Shown: positions 29,954-38,529 of the stretch, piece after piece
How the letters are laid out: every line of letters starts with the position of its first letter
How positions within the stretch are numbered: position 1 is the stretch's first letter
DNA from: RUG754 sp964345365
GTDB lineage: Bacteria > Bacillota > Clostridia > Peptostreptococcales > Anaerovoracaceae
Reading direction: 5' to 3'
DNA length: 41,827 nt
Assembly: GCA_964345365.1 (NCBI GenBank)
Contig: CAYFQR010000012.1
Coordinates: forward strand, 1 to 41,827
Made by a program: the position numbers and the translations under genes
The notes under the pieces: generated by a model
The model's input: the letters and a program-made list of their open reading frames with translations, nothing else
Told to the model about the DNA's origin: nothing
The model's database searches: none

Positions 29954-31303
29954 TTATATCATGCCCTGTGCCATCATAGCTTCCGCAATTCTTGTGAAGC
30001 CTGCGATGTTAGCGCCTTTAACGAGGTCATACTTGCCATAGTACTTAAGAGAAGCATCCTGGCATGCCTTGTGGATGTTGATCATTATCTGATGCAGCTG
30101 CTCATATACAGCCTCATGCTGATATACCGTATGTCCCGCGTTCTGTCCCATTTCTATGCAGGAAGTGGCAACTCCGCCTGCGTTTGCAGCCTTTGCAGGC
30201 CCTACGATAACGCCGTGTTCCTGAAGGTATTCGATTCCTTCGTTGGTCGTAGGCATGTTGGCTCCTTCGCAGTAGAACTTAGCGCCGTTTGCGACGATTT
30301 TCTTAACGTCGTCCAAGAGAACTTCGTTCTGAGTAGCACAAGGGATATAAAGGTCAGCCTTAACTCCCCATGGCTTTTCGCCCGGATAGAATGTAGCGCT
30401 CGGGAATCTATCCGCGTATGGTGCGCAGATGTTCTTTCCGGATGCACGGAGTTCAAGGAACATGTCCAGCTTCTCCTGAGTATTGATTCCTTCAGGGTCA
30501 TGGATGTATCCGTCCGGACCTGAGAAAGCGACAAGGTTGGCGCCGAGCTGCTGAAGCTTCCATGCCGTTCCCCATGCAACGTTACCGAAACCGGAGATAA
30601 CTACGTCCTTACCCTTGATTTCTTCGCCATTTGCCTTTAACATTTCTTCCGCGTACCAAACGATACCGAATCCTGTTGCTTCCGTTCTGCCGAGGCATCC
30701 GCCGTATGAAAGTCCCTTTCCTGTGATAACGCCGCCGTCGAATTTATTGACAATTCTTCTGTACTGTCCGAACATGTATCCGATTTCTCTTGCGCCTACA
30801 CCGAGGTCGCCTGCAGGGATATCAAGTTCAGGTCCGATATGTCTGTAAAGTTCAGTCATATAAGCCTGGCAGAATCTCATTATTTCTCCGTCGGACTTGC
30901 CGTTAGGGTCGAAATCCGCTCCGCCCTTGCCGCCGCCGATCGGAAGACCTGTGAGGGAGTTCTTAAAGATCTGCTCGAAGCCTAAAAATTTAATGATTCC
31001 CGCATATACGTTAGGTGCGAATCTGAGTCCGCCCTTGTATGGTCCGATAACGGAGTTAAACTGATATCTGTAGCCCTTGTTTACATGAACCTTACCGTTG
31101 TCGTCAACCCAAACAACTCTGAAGGTAATCCCTCTTTCAGGTTCAACCAGTCTTTCAAGCAATCCGGCTTTTTCATATTCAGGGTGTGCATCCATTACAG
31201 GTGCAAGAGAAGTCAATACTTCCTCAACCGTCTGATGAAACTCAACTTCTCCCGGGTTGTTTTTTTTGCACTGCTCAATAACTCGTTCCACGTAAGTAGC
31301 CAT
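29954..31303 (-). CDS. gdhA: NADP-type glutamate dehydrogenase (hexameric)
   Basis: Interconverts 2-oxoglutarate plus ammonia and glutamate. The 449-residue product is full length. Visible: PYKGGLRFAPNV (substrate site), LPIGGGKGGADFDP with the catalytic lysine (about 113-126), DIPAGDLGVGAREIGYMFGQYR, TGKGLSYGG, the nucleotide-binding VVISGFGNVAWGTAWKLQQLGA (about 232-253) and the C-terminal ANAGGVATSCIEM. Bacterial enzymes of this length usually prefer NADPH, but the cofactor cannot be proven here. AAAAGGAG precedes the ATG. It is a single-gene unit with its own promoter and terminator. Confidence 0.96.
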   Translation of the reverse strand: MATYVERVIEQCKKNNPGEVEFHQTVEEVLTSLAPVMDAHPEYEKAGLLERLVEPERGITFRVVWVDDNGKVHVNKGYRYQFNSVIGPYKGGLRFAPNVYAGIIKFLGFEQIFKNSLTGLPIGGGKGGADFDPNGKSDGEIMRFCQAYMTELYRHIGPELDIPAGDLGVGAREIGYMFGQYRRIVNKFDGGVITGKGLSYGGCLGRTEATGFGIVWYAEEMLKANGEEIKGKDVVISGFGNVAWGTAWKLQQLGANLVAFSGPDGYIHDPEGINTQEKLDMFLELRASGKNICAPYADRFPSATFYPGEKPWGVKADLYIPCATQNEVLLDDVKKIVANGAKFYCEGANMPTTNEGIEYLQEHGVIVGPAKAANAGGVATSCIEMGQNAGHTVYQHEAVYEQLHQIMINIHKACQDASLKYYGKYDLVKGANIAGFTRIAEAMMAQGMI

Positions 31304-31385
31304 TATTTTTCTCCTTTTTGTAAATGATATAATAATTTTTTTAGAGCGTTTTCAAAAGATTGTTATTTGAAAAACAATCTCATCT

Positions 31386-31415
31386 ATATTAAGTTGTAAC
31401 ACTAAGCCGTGTCAA
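31386..31415 (-). promoter_or_regulatory. Promoter of gdhA
   Basis: TTGACA (complement of 31410-31415) and TAATAT (complement of 31386-31391) are spaced by 18 bp. A second TTGACA lies directly next to it (31416-31421), with an alternative -10 (TACAAC). I see no terminator for addA in 31422-31516. Confidence 0.65.
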
Positions 31416-31516
31416 TGTCAACACTTAGCAGGCAAGGTTTCCGTGTTTATTTTTCCAAACATTTTTTTGGCGGTTCAGGATGTTTTTGTACTTATATGCC
31501 CTTCATTTTTCTCTTA

Positions 31517-34500
31517 TCATAATACACGCATTTTAACGGTTTCGCCCGTATTCGTGAGGTACAGATAAGCTTCTTGAACGGGTAACCCGTAAGCCTCACT
31601 CAGCGCCTCCGCATAAATGTCGGTTTGAACCTTATACATGCTTTTAAGTTCCTCATGATTTGAAATGCCCGTCGTCTTATAGTCGACTAAAACGAGATAC
31701 TTGTTCCCCTCTTCTCCCTCTTCAACAAAAAAGCAGTCTATGACTCCTTGAACAAGTCCTTCCGTGCCGTCAACTTCTATGACACGGTTGAACGGCTTTT
31801 CTCTGTATAACCTGCCCGAGCTATGTGCCGCGGCCATCCTCTTTCCGAGAGATGAAGAAGTGAGCATGCTTATCTTCGCCGTGTCTATATATTTCGCTTC
31901 TTCCTCCGAAATAAATTCGTTCGTTATGAGATGTGAGATTAGGCTGTCAATGTAGCCTGCTTCACCCGCCCTGCTGAAATCGAGTTTCTCAAATACAAGA
32001 TGCATGAGCATGCCGATTTCGGCTGCATTTAATCTCGTTTTCCTGATATTCGTAGGAATATTCCCTGAGAAAACAATTTCTTTTTTCTTTTGTCTGTCAT
32101 TCAATTCGCTTACCGAGTACTTTGACTTGGCGTTTTGTTCTTTTTTGAACGGATATGCGAATGACATCTTTTTATCGGTATTCTCGTCTGAACTTAATCC
32201 GCTGTCTTCAATGAGTTTTAGGGTTTTTTCGATATTTGCCCTACGTATTTTCCTTTTATTTTTCAATTCTTCGTCGGAAATGAAGACCACATTTGAACGG
32301 TTCGAAAAAATTGTTCCGGCAGTCATTGCCAAGTATGAGCTGTTTCCTCTCCTCATATATTGCATCTTGCCGAGGTACTCATCGAAATCGTTGACTGTCC
32401 CGGTCATTATCAGTATGTCTTTCGCTCTCGTCATAGCAACATATAATATCCTCTTTTCTTCCTCGACCTCTTCGCTTTTTATTTTTTGCGAGGTGAGGTT
32501 TTGGGTGAAAGTCTTCCTGAGCCAATTTTCATCGGGACTTACATTCGGAAGACCGATTCCTATATCCTTATGTATGGAGATGTGTTTAGAGCTTTTGGAG
32601 TAATTCAATTCTCTTCCGTATCCCGACAGTATAACCATAGGATATTCAAGCCCTTTTGAGTGATGAATCGTCATTATCCTGACGATATCGTCTTCTTCAC
32701 TCACCATGGCGGCCTGCCCCATTCTGACTTTATTTTCCCTAATCTTTTCAATGTATGTAATAAAACCGTAGAGCCCTTCCTCCTGCATTTTTCTGTAGTC
32801 ACGGGCCTTGTCTACCAATATTCTGAGATTGGCCTGCCTGAGCGCGCCGCCCGGCAGAGCACCCATGGCGATGTAAAAACCTGTCTCCAGGAGAAGCTCC
32901 CATACGAGTTCTTCAATCGGTATCAGAATAGCCTTTTTCTGCCATCTGCTTATAAATTCCAGTGTATCGGCACACTTTTTCTTGAGTTCATCCGATTCAC
33001 CGTCTTCCGAATACTCTTTTACCGCGTCGTAATAAGTTTTTTGGCGGAAGCCGATTCTTATCTCGGCAAGCTCCGAAACCGTGAATCCGAATATCTCCGA
33101 CCTCATAGCCGTAAGCAAAGGTATATCCTGCTTGCAGTTATCGAGCAAAGCAAGCAACGCGAGCATCGCGGTGATTTCAATAGTATCAAAATATCCTTCG
33201 TTATCATCCACAAACGCAGGAATCCCGTTATCCATGAGGACTTTGCAGTAGATGTCCCCATAGCCCTTAAGCCCTCTCATAAGGATAACTATATCTCTAA
33301 AAGTGAGCTCTCTCTCTTTTTGCTGTTTTGAATCGAAAATAGCGCTGCCGACATGGTTTTTTATGATTCCCGCTACCATCAGAGCTTCTTTTTCCGTTTT
33401 TTGAAGCGTTTTTATTTCATCGTCAATTTCCGCCGAATCGTCCCATGTTGCATTACACAAGTACAGTTTAGGCGGAAATCCGTTTTTATCGGCATGCTCA
33501 TCACCGGCATAAAGCATCGCATCTTCGTCATAACCGTCCATGAGCTCGACGAATATGGCATTTATGAAGTCAATTATGCCCGTTTTCGACCTGAAGTTGA
33601 GATTGAGGTCAATCTTCTCGGACGGCCCTTCCGTTTTTTTGTACTCCTCGTATCTGTTTCTGAAAATCTCGGGTTCGGCAAGCCTGAAATGATATATGCT
33701 CTGCTTGATATCTCCGACCGTAAACAGATTATCCGGTCTCACAATCCTCTTGATGAGTTCCTCCTGAACCATGTTGGAGTCCTGATATTCGTCCACGAAA
33801 ACGTACTCGAACTTATCTCTGTAATGTGCCGCCGCCTCATCATCCTTTAGTATCTTATATGCGAAATGTTCTATATCGCTGAAGTCCATCAAGCCTTTTT
33901 CCCTCTTCATCGAGGAAAAAACAGTGTCGAATTTCTTCACGAGCTCCGCAAGAAAGACTATATCCTCATGAGTTTCCCGTATTTGCTCAAGTGTCTCTTC
34001 AAGGCTTCTGTTGAAGTACATTTCTTTCAGCCCTTTAACCGTTTTTTTGACAACATCTCTTGCACCGGAGTAAAGCCCCTTGATTTCACTGAGTTCCTCC
34101 TCGGAGAAGTCCGGATTTTTCTTAGAGCTGAAGCAGGCGGGTTCCATCCTTCTAAGCTCAAAACTTGAAACCGCCTCGCACGCTTTATCAAACTCCCCGC
34201 TTTCAAACTCTGCCGTGACATTTTCGACCATAGCAACATCATCGATGTAGAGCCGCTTCGCCGCTTGTAACCTTTCTCCGTCAATTTTTTTGCCTGCAGC
34301 CTTGAGGTCGAACAAAGCATCTTCAATTAAGCCTGCCGCCATGTCCATGAAGGAGGACATGGCACTGCTTTTGATGAAGCCCTCCTTATCAATGAGCGTG
34401 AAATCAACCGACTGCTTAAGCCATTCAAAAGGCTCCGGAAGAGACTCCATTCTGTTATATACGCTCGCTATCATTCCCCTCGTGTTGTCGTCGTTTCTGT

Positions 34501-35008
34501 CTCCCGAAAACTTGTTCAAAAAATTATAAAACTCGGGCTTTCCCTCTTCATACTCGGAAGCTATCACTTCATCCATGGCCTTCGATAAGAGCAGAGACTT
34601 CCTTGTTTCGTCGCATATCTTGAAATCGGGTTCCAAATCCAAAATATGAAAGTATTTTCTTATTACTTCCATAGCAAAGGAATGGAAGGTGCTGATATTC
34701 GCCAAAGGAAGCAGGTCGAGCTGTTTTTTAAGGTGTTTTATCGTCTCCTCGTTTTCTTTGTCTTTTGTAGAGCCGAGTCTTGAGATTTCATCATATATAG
34801 CGGTCTCTATCTTGGTTTTCATCTCGCTCGCTGCGGCATTGGTGAAGGTCACCACGAGCATCCTGTCAATCGAGCAGCCCTCGGAGATTATGAGCTGCTT
34901 GATTCGCTCGACCAAAACAGCGGTCTTGCCCGAGCCTGCCGCCGCCGCTACCATGAGATTCTTATTTCTTTTCTCAATCGCTTCCGCTTGTTTCTTAGTC
35001 CACTTCAT
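31517..35008 (-). CDS. addA: Helicase-nuclease subunit AddA
   Basis: UvrD-type helicase with a RecB-like nuclease, which with AddB processes double-strand breaks for recombination. The 1163-residue product starts MKWTKKQAEAIEKRNKNLMV with Walker A AAGSGKT (K28), VVTFTNAAASEM (motif Ia), VDEYQDSN (motif II), LNLNFRSK (motif IV), GLEYPMVIL (motif V region) and VAMTRAKDIL (motif VI). The nuclease domain is at the C-terminus: GVIDCFF and LVLVDYKTTG with the catalytic Asp and Lys. AGAGG precedes the ATG. addB, usually directly upstream of addA, is not adjacent: the upstream region holds a palindromic repeat and then divergent gpmI. Confidence 0.95.
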   Translation of the reverse strand: MKWTKKQAEAIEKRNKNLMVAAAAGSGKTAVLVERIKQLIISEGCSIDRMLVVTFTNAAASEMKTKIETAIYDEISRLGSTKDKENEETIKHLKKQLDLLPLANISTFHSFAMEVIRKYFHILDLEPDFKICDETRKSLLLSKAMDEVIASEYEEGKPEFYNFLNKFSGDRNDDNTRGMIASVYNRMESLPEPFEWLKQSVDFTLIDKEGFIKSSAMSSFMDMAAGLIEDALFDLKAAGKKIDGERLQAAKRLYIDDVAMVENVTAEFESGEFDKACEAVSSFELRRMEPACFSSKKNPDFSEEELSEIKGLYSGARDVVKKTVKGLKEMYFNRSLEETLEQIRETHEDIVFLAELVKKFDTVFSSMKREKGLMDFSDIEHFAYKILKDDEAAAHYRDKFEYVFVDEYQDSNMVQEELIKRIVRPDNLFTVGDIKQSIYHFRLAEPEIFRNRYEEYKKTEGPSEKIDLNLNFRSKTGIIDFINAIFVELMDGYDEDAMLYAGDEHADKNGFPPKLYLCNATWDDSAEIDDEIKTLQKTEKEALMVAGIIKNHVGSAIFDSKQQKERELTFRDIVILMRGLKGYGDIYCKVLMDNGIPAFVDDNEGYFDTIEITAMLALLALLDNCKQDIPLLTAMRSEIFGFTVSELAEIRIGFRQKTYYDAVKEYSEDGESDELKKKCADTLEFISRWQKKAILIPIEELVWELLLETGFYIAMGALPGGALRQANLRILVDKARDYRKMQEEGLYGFITYIEKIRENKVRMGQAAMVSEEDDIVRIMTIHHSKGLEYPMVILSGYGRELNYSKSSKHISIHKDIGIGLPNVSPDENWLRKTFTQNLTSQKIKSEEVEEEKRILYVAMTRAKDILIMTGTVNDFDEYLGKMQYMRRGNSSYLAMTAGTIFSNRSNVVFISDEELKNKRKIRRANIEKTLKLIEDSGLSSDENTDKKMSFAYPFKKEQNAKSKYSVSELNDRQKKKEIVFSGNIPTNIRKTRLNAAEIGMLMHLVFEKLDFSRAGEAGYIDSLISHLITNEFISEEEAKYIDTAKISMLTSSSLGKRMAAAHSSGRLYREKPFNRVIEVDGTEGLVQGVIDCFFVEEGEEGNKYLVLVDYKTTGISNHEELKSMYKVQTDIYAEALSEAYGLPVQEAYLYLTNTGETVKMRVL

Positions 35009-35063
35009 AGATTCCTCTTGGTATTATATCCATAAATAGAGCTTACTGATTTAATAACAATGC

Positions 35064-35254
35064 TGTGTGATAGTTGCCGTTTGGCTTTTTTTCGCAGTGA
35101 GGAAATAACTCTCGGCGTAGCGAGTAACGAGAAAATTTGGCTCTCGGCAACTGTTTGAGCAAAGCGAGTTTTGCCGAGAACCATTTTCTCGGCGAGCAAG
35201 CCGTAAGAGTTATCCGAAACGAGGACTTGAAAGCAAAACGGCAGCTATCACACA
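35064..35254. repeat. 191-bp imperfect palindromic intergenic element (MITE-like)
   Basis: Termini are perfect 10-bp inverted repeats, TGTGTGATAG (35064-35073) and CTATCACACA (35245-35254), extended by TGCCGTTT on both arms. Nested pairings continue inward: ATAACTCT (35105-35112) with AGAGTTAT (35206-35213), CGAGAAAAT (35128-35136) with ATTTTCTCG (35183-35191), and TCTCGGCAA (35142-35150) with TTGCCGAGA (35171-35179). The centre is a 20-base loop. No open frame of note and no obvious target-site duplication. It would lie in the addA leader and could fold as one long RNA hairpin. Confidence 0.75.
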
Positions 35255-35280
35255 TAATCCGTTATACTTAACTTAATTTG

Positions 35281-35333
35281 TATTATAACACGAATTTGAC
35301 ACCTTTATAAACTGTATTTTTTGTGTTATAATA
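35281..35333. promoter_or_regulatory. Symmetric divergent promoter pair for addA and gpmI
   Basis: An 11-bp perfect inverted repeat, TATTATAACAC (35281-35291) and GTGTTATAATA (35323-35333), contains a TATAAT on each strand (plus 35327-35332; minus 35282-35287). The midpoint is the palindrome TTTATAAA (35304-35311), giving TTTATA as the -35 box both ways with 17 and 18 bp spacers. A TTGACA at 35296-35301 is too far from the plus-strand -10 (25 bp). Confidence 0.6.
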
Positions 35334-35364
35334 TTTGTCGGTTAAATACAAAAGATAAAATTAG

Positions 35365-35388
35365 GGAGATTTTTAAGGAGATTTTTAA
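35365..35388 (+). repeat. Tandem duplication of the gpmI ribosome-binding region
   Basis: GGAGATTTTTAA occurs twice without a gap (35365-35376 and 35377-35388). The second copy supplies the SD with correct spacing to the gpmI ATG at 35388; the first adds another GGAG 12 nt upstream. Confidence 0.8.
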
Positions 35389-36995
35389 TGAGATATAAAC
35401 CTGCGATGCTTATGATTCTCGACGGCTTCGGTCTGAATCCCGACGCCTACGGAAATGCTATAAAAAAAGCTCATACCCCGAATATCGACCGCTATTTTGC
35501 GGAATATCCTTTTACGGAGATAAATGCTTCCGGCGGCTATGTCGGACTCCCCGACGGACAGATGGGCAATTCCGAAGTCGGACACTTAAACACCGGTGCC
35601 GGCAGAATAGTATATCAGGAGCTGACGAATATAACCGAAGCGATAAAGGACGGCAGATTCGCTGCAAATACCGCCATATCCGATGCTATGCAGCACGTAC
35701 TGAATGGTGACGACGACTGTGCGCTTCATATCTTCGGTCTTCTCTCGAACGGCGGTGTTCACAGCCACATAGATCACATTAAAGCCGCCGTCAGCCTCGC
35801 CGAAAAAAGAGGCATAAAGAATCTTTTCGTTCATTGCTTCATGGACGGGAGAGACGTTCCTCCTACTTCCGGTCTCGGTTTCATAAGGGAGCTTGAGAAC
35901 CACTTGGAAAGCTGCGGCTTGGGCAAAATAGGTCTTGTGTCCGGCAGATACTACGCTATGGACAGAGATAAGCGTTGGGACAGACTTGAACTCGCATATA
36001 AGGCGCTCACCGGTCCCGGCAAGGATGCCTATTCTTTCGGCTCGAATGCTGTAAATTTTGTAAATGCTTCTTATGAAGCGGGTATTACGGATGAGTTCAT
36101 CGTTCCTGCTCTCACTACGAAAGACGGCTACATAAAAGATGGCGACTCGATAATTTTTTGCAATTTCAGACCCGACAGGGCAAGAGAATTGACGAGAGCT
36201 TTTGTCGACCCGGATTTTGATAAGCCTGTTTCGGAAGGCGGTCAGGGCGGCTTCAAGAGAGAAGTTATAATAAAAAATCTCGTATACGTCTGTATGACGC
36301 AGTATGACGAGTCAATGCCCAATGTACTTGTTGCCTTCCCTCCCGCAAGGCTCGAAAACACTCTCGGAGAATACATCTCTTCTCTCGGTCTAAATCAACT
36401 CAGAATTGCGGAAACCGAAAAATATGCTCATGTTACATTCTTTTTTAACGGAGGTATTGAGGAACCGTACCCTAACGAAGACAGAATTTTGGTCGCCTCG
36501 CCGAAGGTTGCAACATATGATCTCAAACCTGAAATGAGTGCTTTTGAAGTCACGGAGAAGGTCATCGCTGAAATCAAAGCGAAAAATGATGACGGTTCCG
36601 CGAAACATGATCTGATTGTGCTCAATTTCGCCAATTCGGATATGGTCGGCCACACGGGCATCATGGAAGCGGCGGTCAAGGCTGTTGAAGCCCTTGATAA
36701 ATGCATAGGTGAAATCGTGCCTTGCGTATTGGAGGAAAACCGACATCTGCTCATAACGGCGGATCACGGGAACAGTGATGTTATGTTGGACAGTAGCGGA
36801 GCTCCGTTCACAGCACACTCCACAAACAAGGTACCGCTCTGCTACATATCGGATGCAGACTCCGTTTCCAAACATGGAATGAACGAATATGCCCTGTCCG
36901 GTGAAGCTAAACTTGCCGACCTCGCCCCTACTCTTCTTTTCCTCATGGGGCTTGATATCCCCAATGAAATGACCGGAAAGGTACTGTTAAAATAA
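35388..36995 (+). CDS. gpmI: 2,3-bisphosphoglycerate-independent phosphoglycerate mutase
   Basis: Glycolytic enzyme using two Mn2+ ions. The 535-residue product shows the alkaline-phosphatase superfamily sites: MLMILDGFGLN (D near 11), GQMGNSEVGHLN with the catalytic serine (about 58-69), HCFMDGRDVPP, SGRYYAMDRDKRWDR, CNFRPDRARE, EKYAHVTFFFNGG, NFANSDMVGHTG and TADHGNSD. Somewhat longer than the usual ~510, mainly through a 20-residue insertion around 270-300. It stands alone at the left end of a plus-strand pair with the aminotransferase gene 143 nt downstream; no other glycolytic genes are adjacent. Confidence 0.96.
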   Translation: MRYKPAMLMILDGFGLNPDAYGNAIKKAHTPNIDRYFAEYPFTEINASGGYVGLPDGQMGNSEVGHLNTGAGRIVYQELTNITEAIKDGRFAANTAISDAMQHVLNGDDDCALHIFGLLSNGGVHSHIDHIKAAVSLAEKRGIKNLFVHCFMDGRDVPPTSGLGFIRELENHLESCGLGKIGLVSGRYYAMDRDKRWDRLELAYKALTGPGKDAYSFGSNAVNFVNASYEAGITDEFIVPALTTKDGYIKDGDSIIFCNFRPDRARELTRAFVDPDFDKPVSEGGQGGFKREVIIKNLVYVCMTQYDESMPNVLVAFPPARLENTLGEYISSLGLNQLRIAETEKYAHVTFFFNGGIEEPYPNEDRILVASPKVATYDLKPEMSAFEVTEKVIAEIKAKNDDGSAKHDLIVLNFANSDMVGHTGIMEAAVKAVEALDKCIGEIVPCVLEENRHLLITADHGNSDVMLDSSGAPFTAHSTNKVPLCYISDADSVSKHGMNEYALSGEAKLADLAPTLLFLMGLDIPNEMTGKVLLK

Positions 36996-37117
36996 TTTAA
37001 TTAAGTAAAGCGAATAAATTGAACTTAAGTATATATGCATACGCAATAGACCTGCAAAAATACCATGACTACTTGATAAATAAAAAATACAAAAAAATCA
37101 AAATTATAACACTATCA

Positions 37118-37123
37118 TATAAT
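37118..37123 (+). promoter_or_regulatory. Candidate -10 box of the PatB-like gene
   Basis: TATAAT 15 nt before the ATG at 37139; a good -35 is not visible at 16-18 bp. The AT-rich gap 36996-37138 contains nothing else I recognise. Confidence 0.4.
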
Positions 37124-37138
37124 TGAGAGAGGGAAGAA

Positions 37139-38368
37139 ATGAGCAGCTATAACTTTGATGAAATCATCAGCAGAAAAAACACCAATTCACAGAATGTCGA
37201 CGGATGGAGAGGTTTCCTGTTCGGCAAAGATAAGGATAAAGCTTTTCCTTATAAGGACGACGAGTTCATCCGCATGTGGGTGGCGGATATGGAATTCGCG
37301 GTTGCGGACGAGATCAGGCAGGCGATTTCCGACAGACTCGACCAAAAAATTCTCGGTTACACAAATGTTACGGACCCCGAATATTTTAACGCATTCGAGA
37401 ACTGGTGCAAGTCAAGGTATAACCTTAGCATTAACAGAGAAGAACTTACATTTTCACCGGGGATTATACCCGCGCTCTACCAATTCGTTGAAAGTCTCGT
37501 AAAACCCGGCGAAAAAGTCCTGACCTTCACACCCGCATACGGCTTTTTCAAAAAAGTGACCGACTATAAGGGAATTGAATTGATTCCGTCGGAGCTGATA
37601 TACGATAACGGCGATTATCGTATAGATTACGAAGATTTTGAAGCCAAACTGAAAAATGACAATGTCAAACTCATGTTTTTCTGCAATCCTCATAACCCTA
37701 CAGGCAGGATCTGGGAAAAAGAAGAAATGAAAAAGATTGCCGAGATTTGCGAAAAATACGATATATGGGTTATCTCCGATGAAATACACTGCGACCTCTT
37801 AAGGAGCGGCAATAAACACACACCTATGGCAAATATAATGAAAGACTACGATAAGCTGATAACCTGCATGTCCGCGAGCAAAACATTTAACCTTGCCGGT
37901 CTCCTTCATTCGAGCATACTCATAAGAGACGAGAAGACAAGACGAGATTTTAAGGGCAAAGATAAACTCGGCGGACTTACCAACCCGCTCTCTGTCGCTG
38001 CTCACAAGGCCGCTTACGAAAAAGGCGAAAGATGGCTTGAGGAGCTGAAGCTCTACGTCGATGAAAGTCTGAGATACATAGAAGATTTTTTGAAAAAAAA
38101 TATCCCCGGTGCGATTTTTAAGATTCCGGCTGCCACTTATTTCGCCTGGATTAACTTTTCGGAAGTCCTCCCTGATATTGATGATCTTCCGTTGTTCTTC
38201 GCAAACAATGCCGGCGTACTGGTTGAAGCGGGCGACTCCATGTTCGTAGGAAATGCCAAAGGATTCGTCAGACTGAATCTCGCCATGCCGAGAAGCTATA
38301 TCATCGAGGCAATGGACAGGATAAAATCCGCAATAGATAAATATGAATCCGGTGACTATATTAAATAG
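37139..38368 (+). CDS. MalY/PatB family PLP-dependent aminotransferase or C-S beta-lyase
   Basis: Fold-type I PLP enzyme; family members cleave cystathionine or cysteine conjugates. The 409-residue protein has RMWVADMEFAVADEI (45-59), the family hallmark after the N-terminus, CNPHNPTGR (182-190), VISDEIHCDLL (211-221, D214) and the PLP lysine in SASKTFNLAGL (K248), and a C-terminal FVRLNLAMPR arginine motif. The sequence fits MalY/PatB better than general aminotransferases. GAGGGA lies a few bases before the ATG. Confidence 0.93.
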   Translation: MSSYNFDEIISRKNTNSQNVDGWRGFLFGKDKDKAFPYKDDEFIRMWVADMEFAVADEIRQAISDRLDQKILGYTNVTDPEYFNAFENWCKSRYNLSINREELTFSPGIIPALYQFVESLVKPGEKVLTFTPAYGFFKKVTDYKGIELIPSELIYDNGDYRIDYEDFEAKLKNDNVKLMFFCNPHNPTGRIWEKEEMKKIAEICEKYDIWVISDEIHCDLLRSGNKHTPMANIMKDYDKLITCMSASKTFNLAGLLHSSILIRDEKTRRDFKGKDKLGGLTNPLSVAAHKAAYEKGERWLEELKLYVDESLRYIEDFLKKNIPGAIFKIPAATYFAWINFSEVLPDIDDLPLFFANNAGVLVEAGDSMFVGNAKGFVRLNLAMPRSYIIEAMDRIKSAIDKYESGDYIK

Positions 38369-38462
38369 ACTTTTCATATAACATCAATATGTGAAAACAT
38401 TACGGCACCATGCTGAAGCCTCACATATATTAAAAATATATAGGGAAAAAATCATGTAATCC

Positions 38463-38499
38463 AAATCGACTCCTAAGAATTACACTCGGGAGTCGATTT
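38463..38499. terminator. Bidirectional terminator between convergent genes
   Basis: An 11-bp perfect stem, AAATCGACTCC (38463-38473) and GGAGTCGATTT (38489-38499), with a 15-base loop, located between convergent PatB-like and flavoprotein genes, T-rich on the plus side. A weaker ATATGTGA/TCACATAT pair (38387-38428) lies nearer the PatB-like stop. Confidence 0.75.
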
Positions 38500-38529
38500 C
38501 ATTATTATCTATATTATCTATTATCCTAA

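Noticed and set aside
35005..35255. Two minus-strand frames inside the palindromic element
   Set aside because: They lie within the inverted repeat, mirror its arms and lack SD sites.
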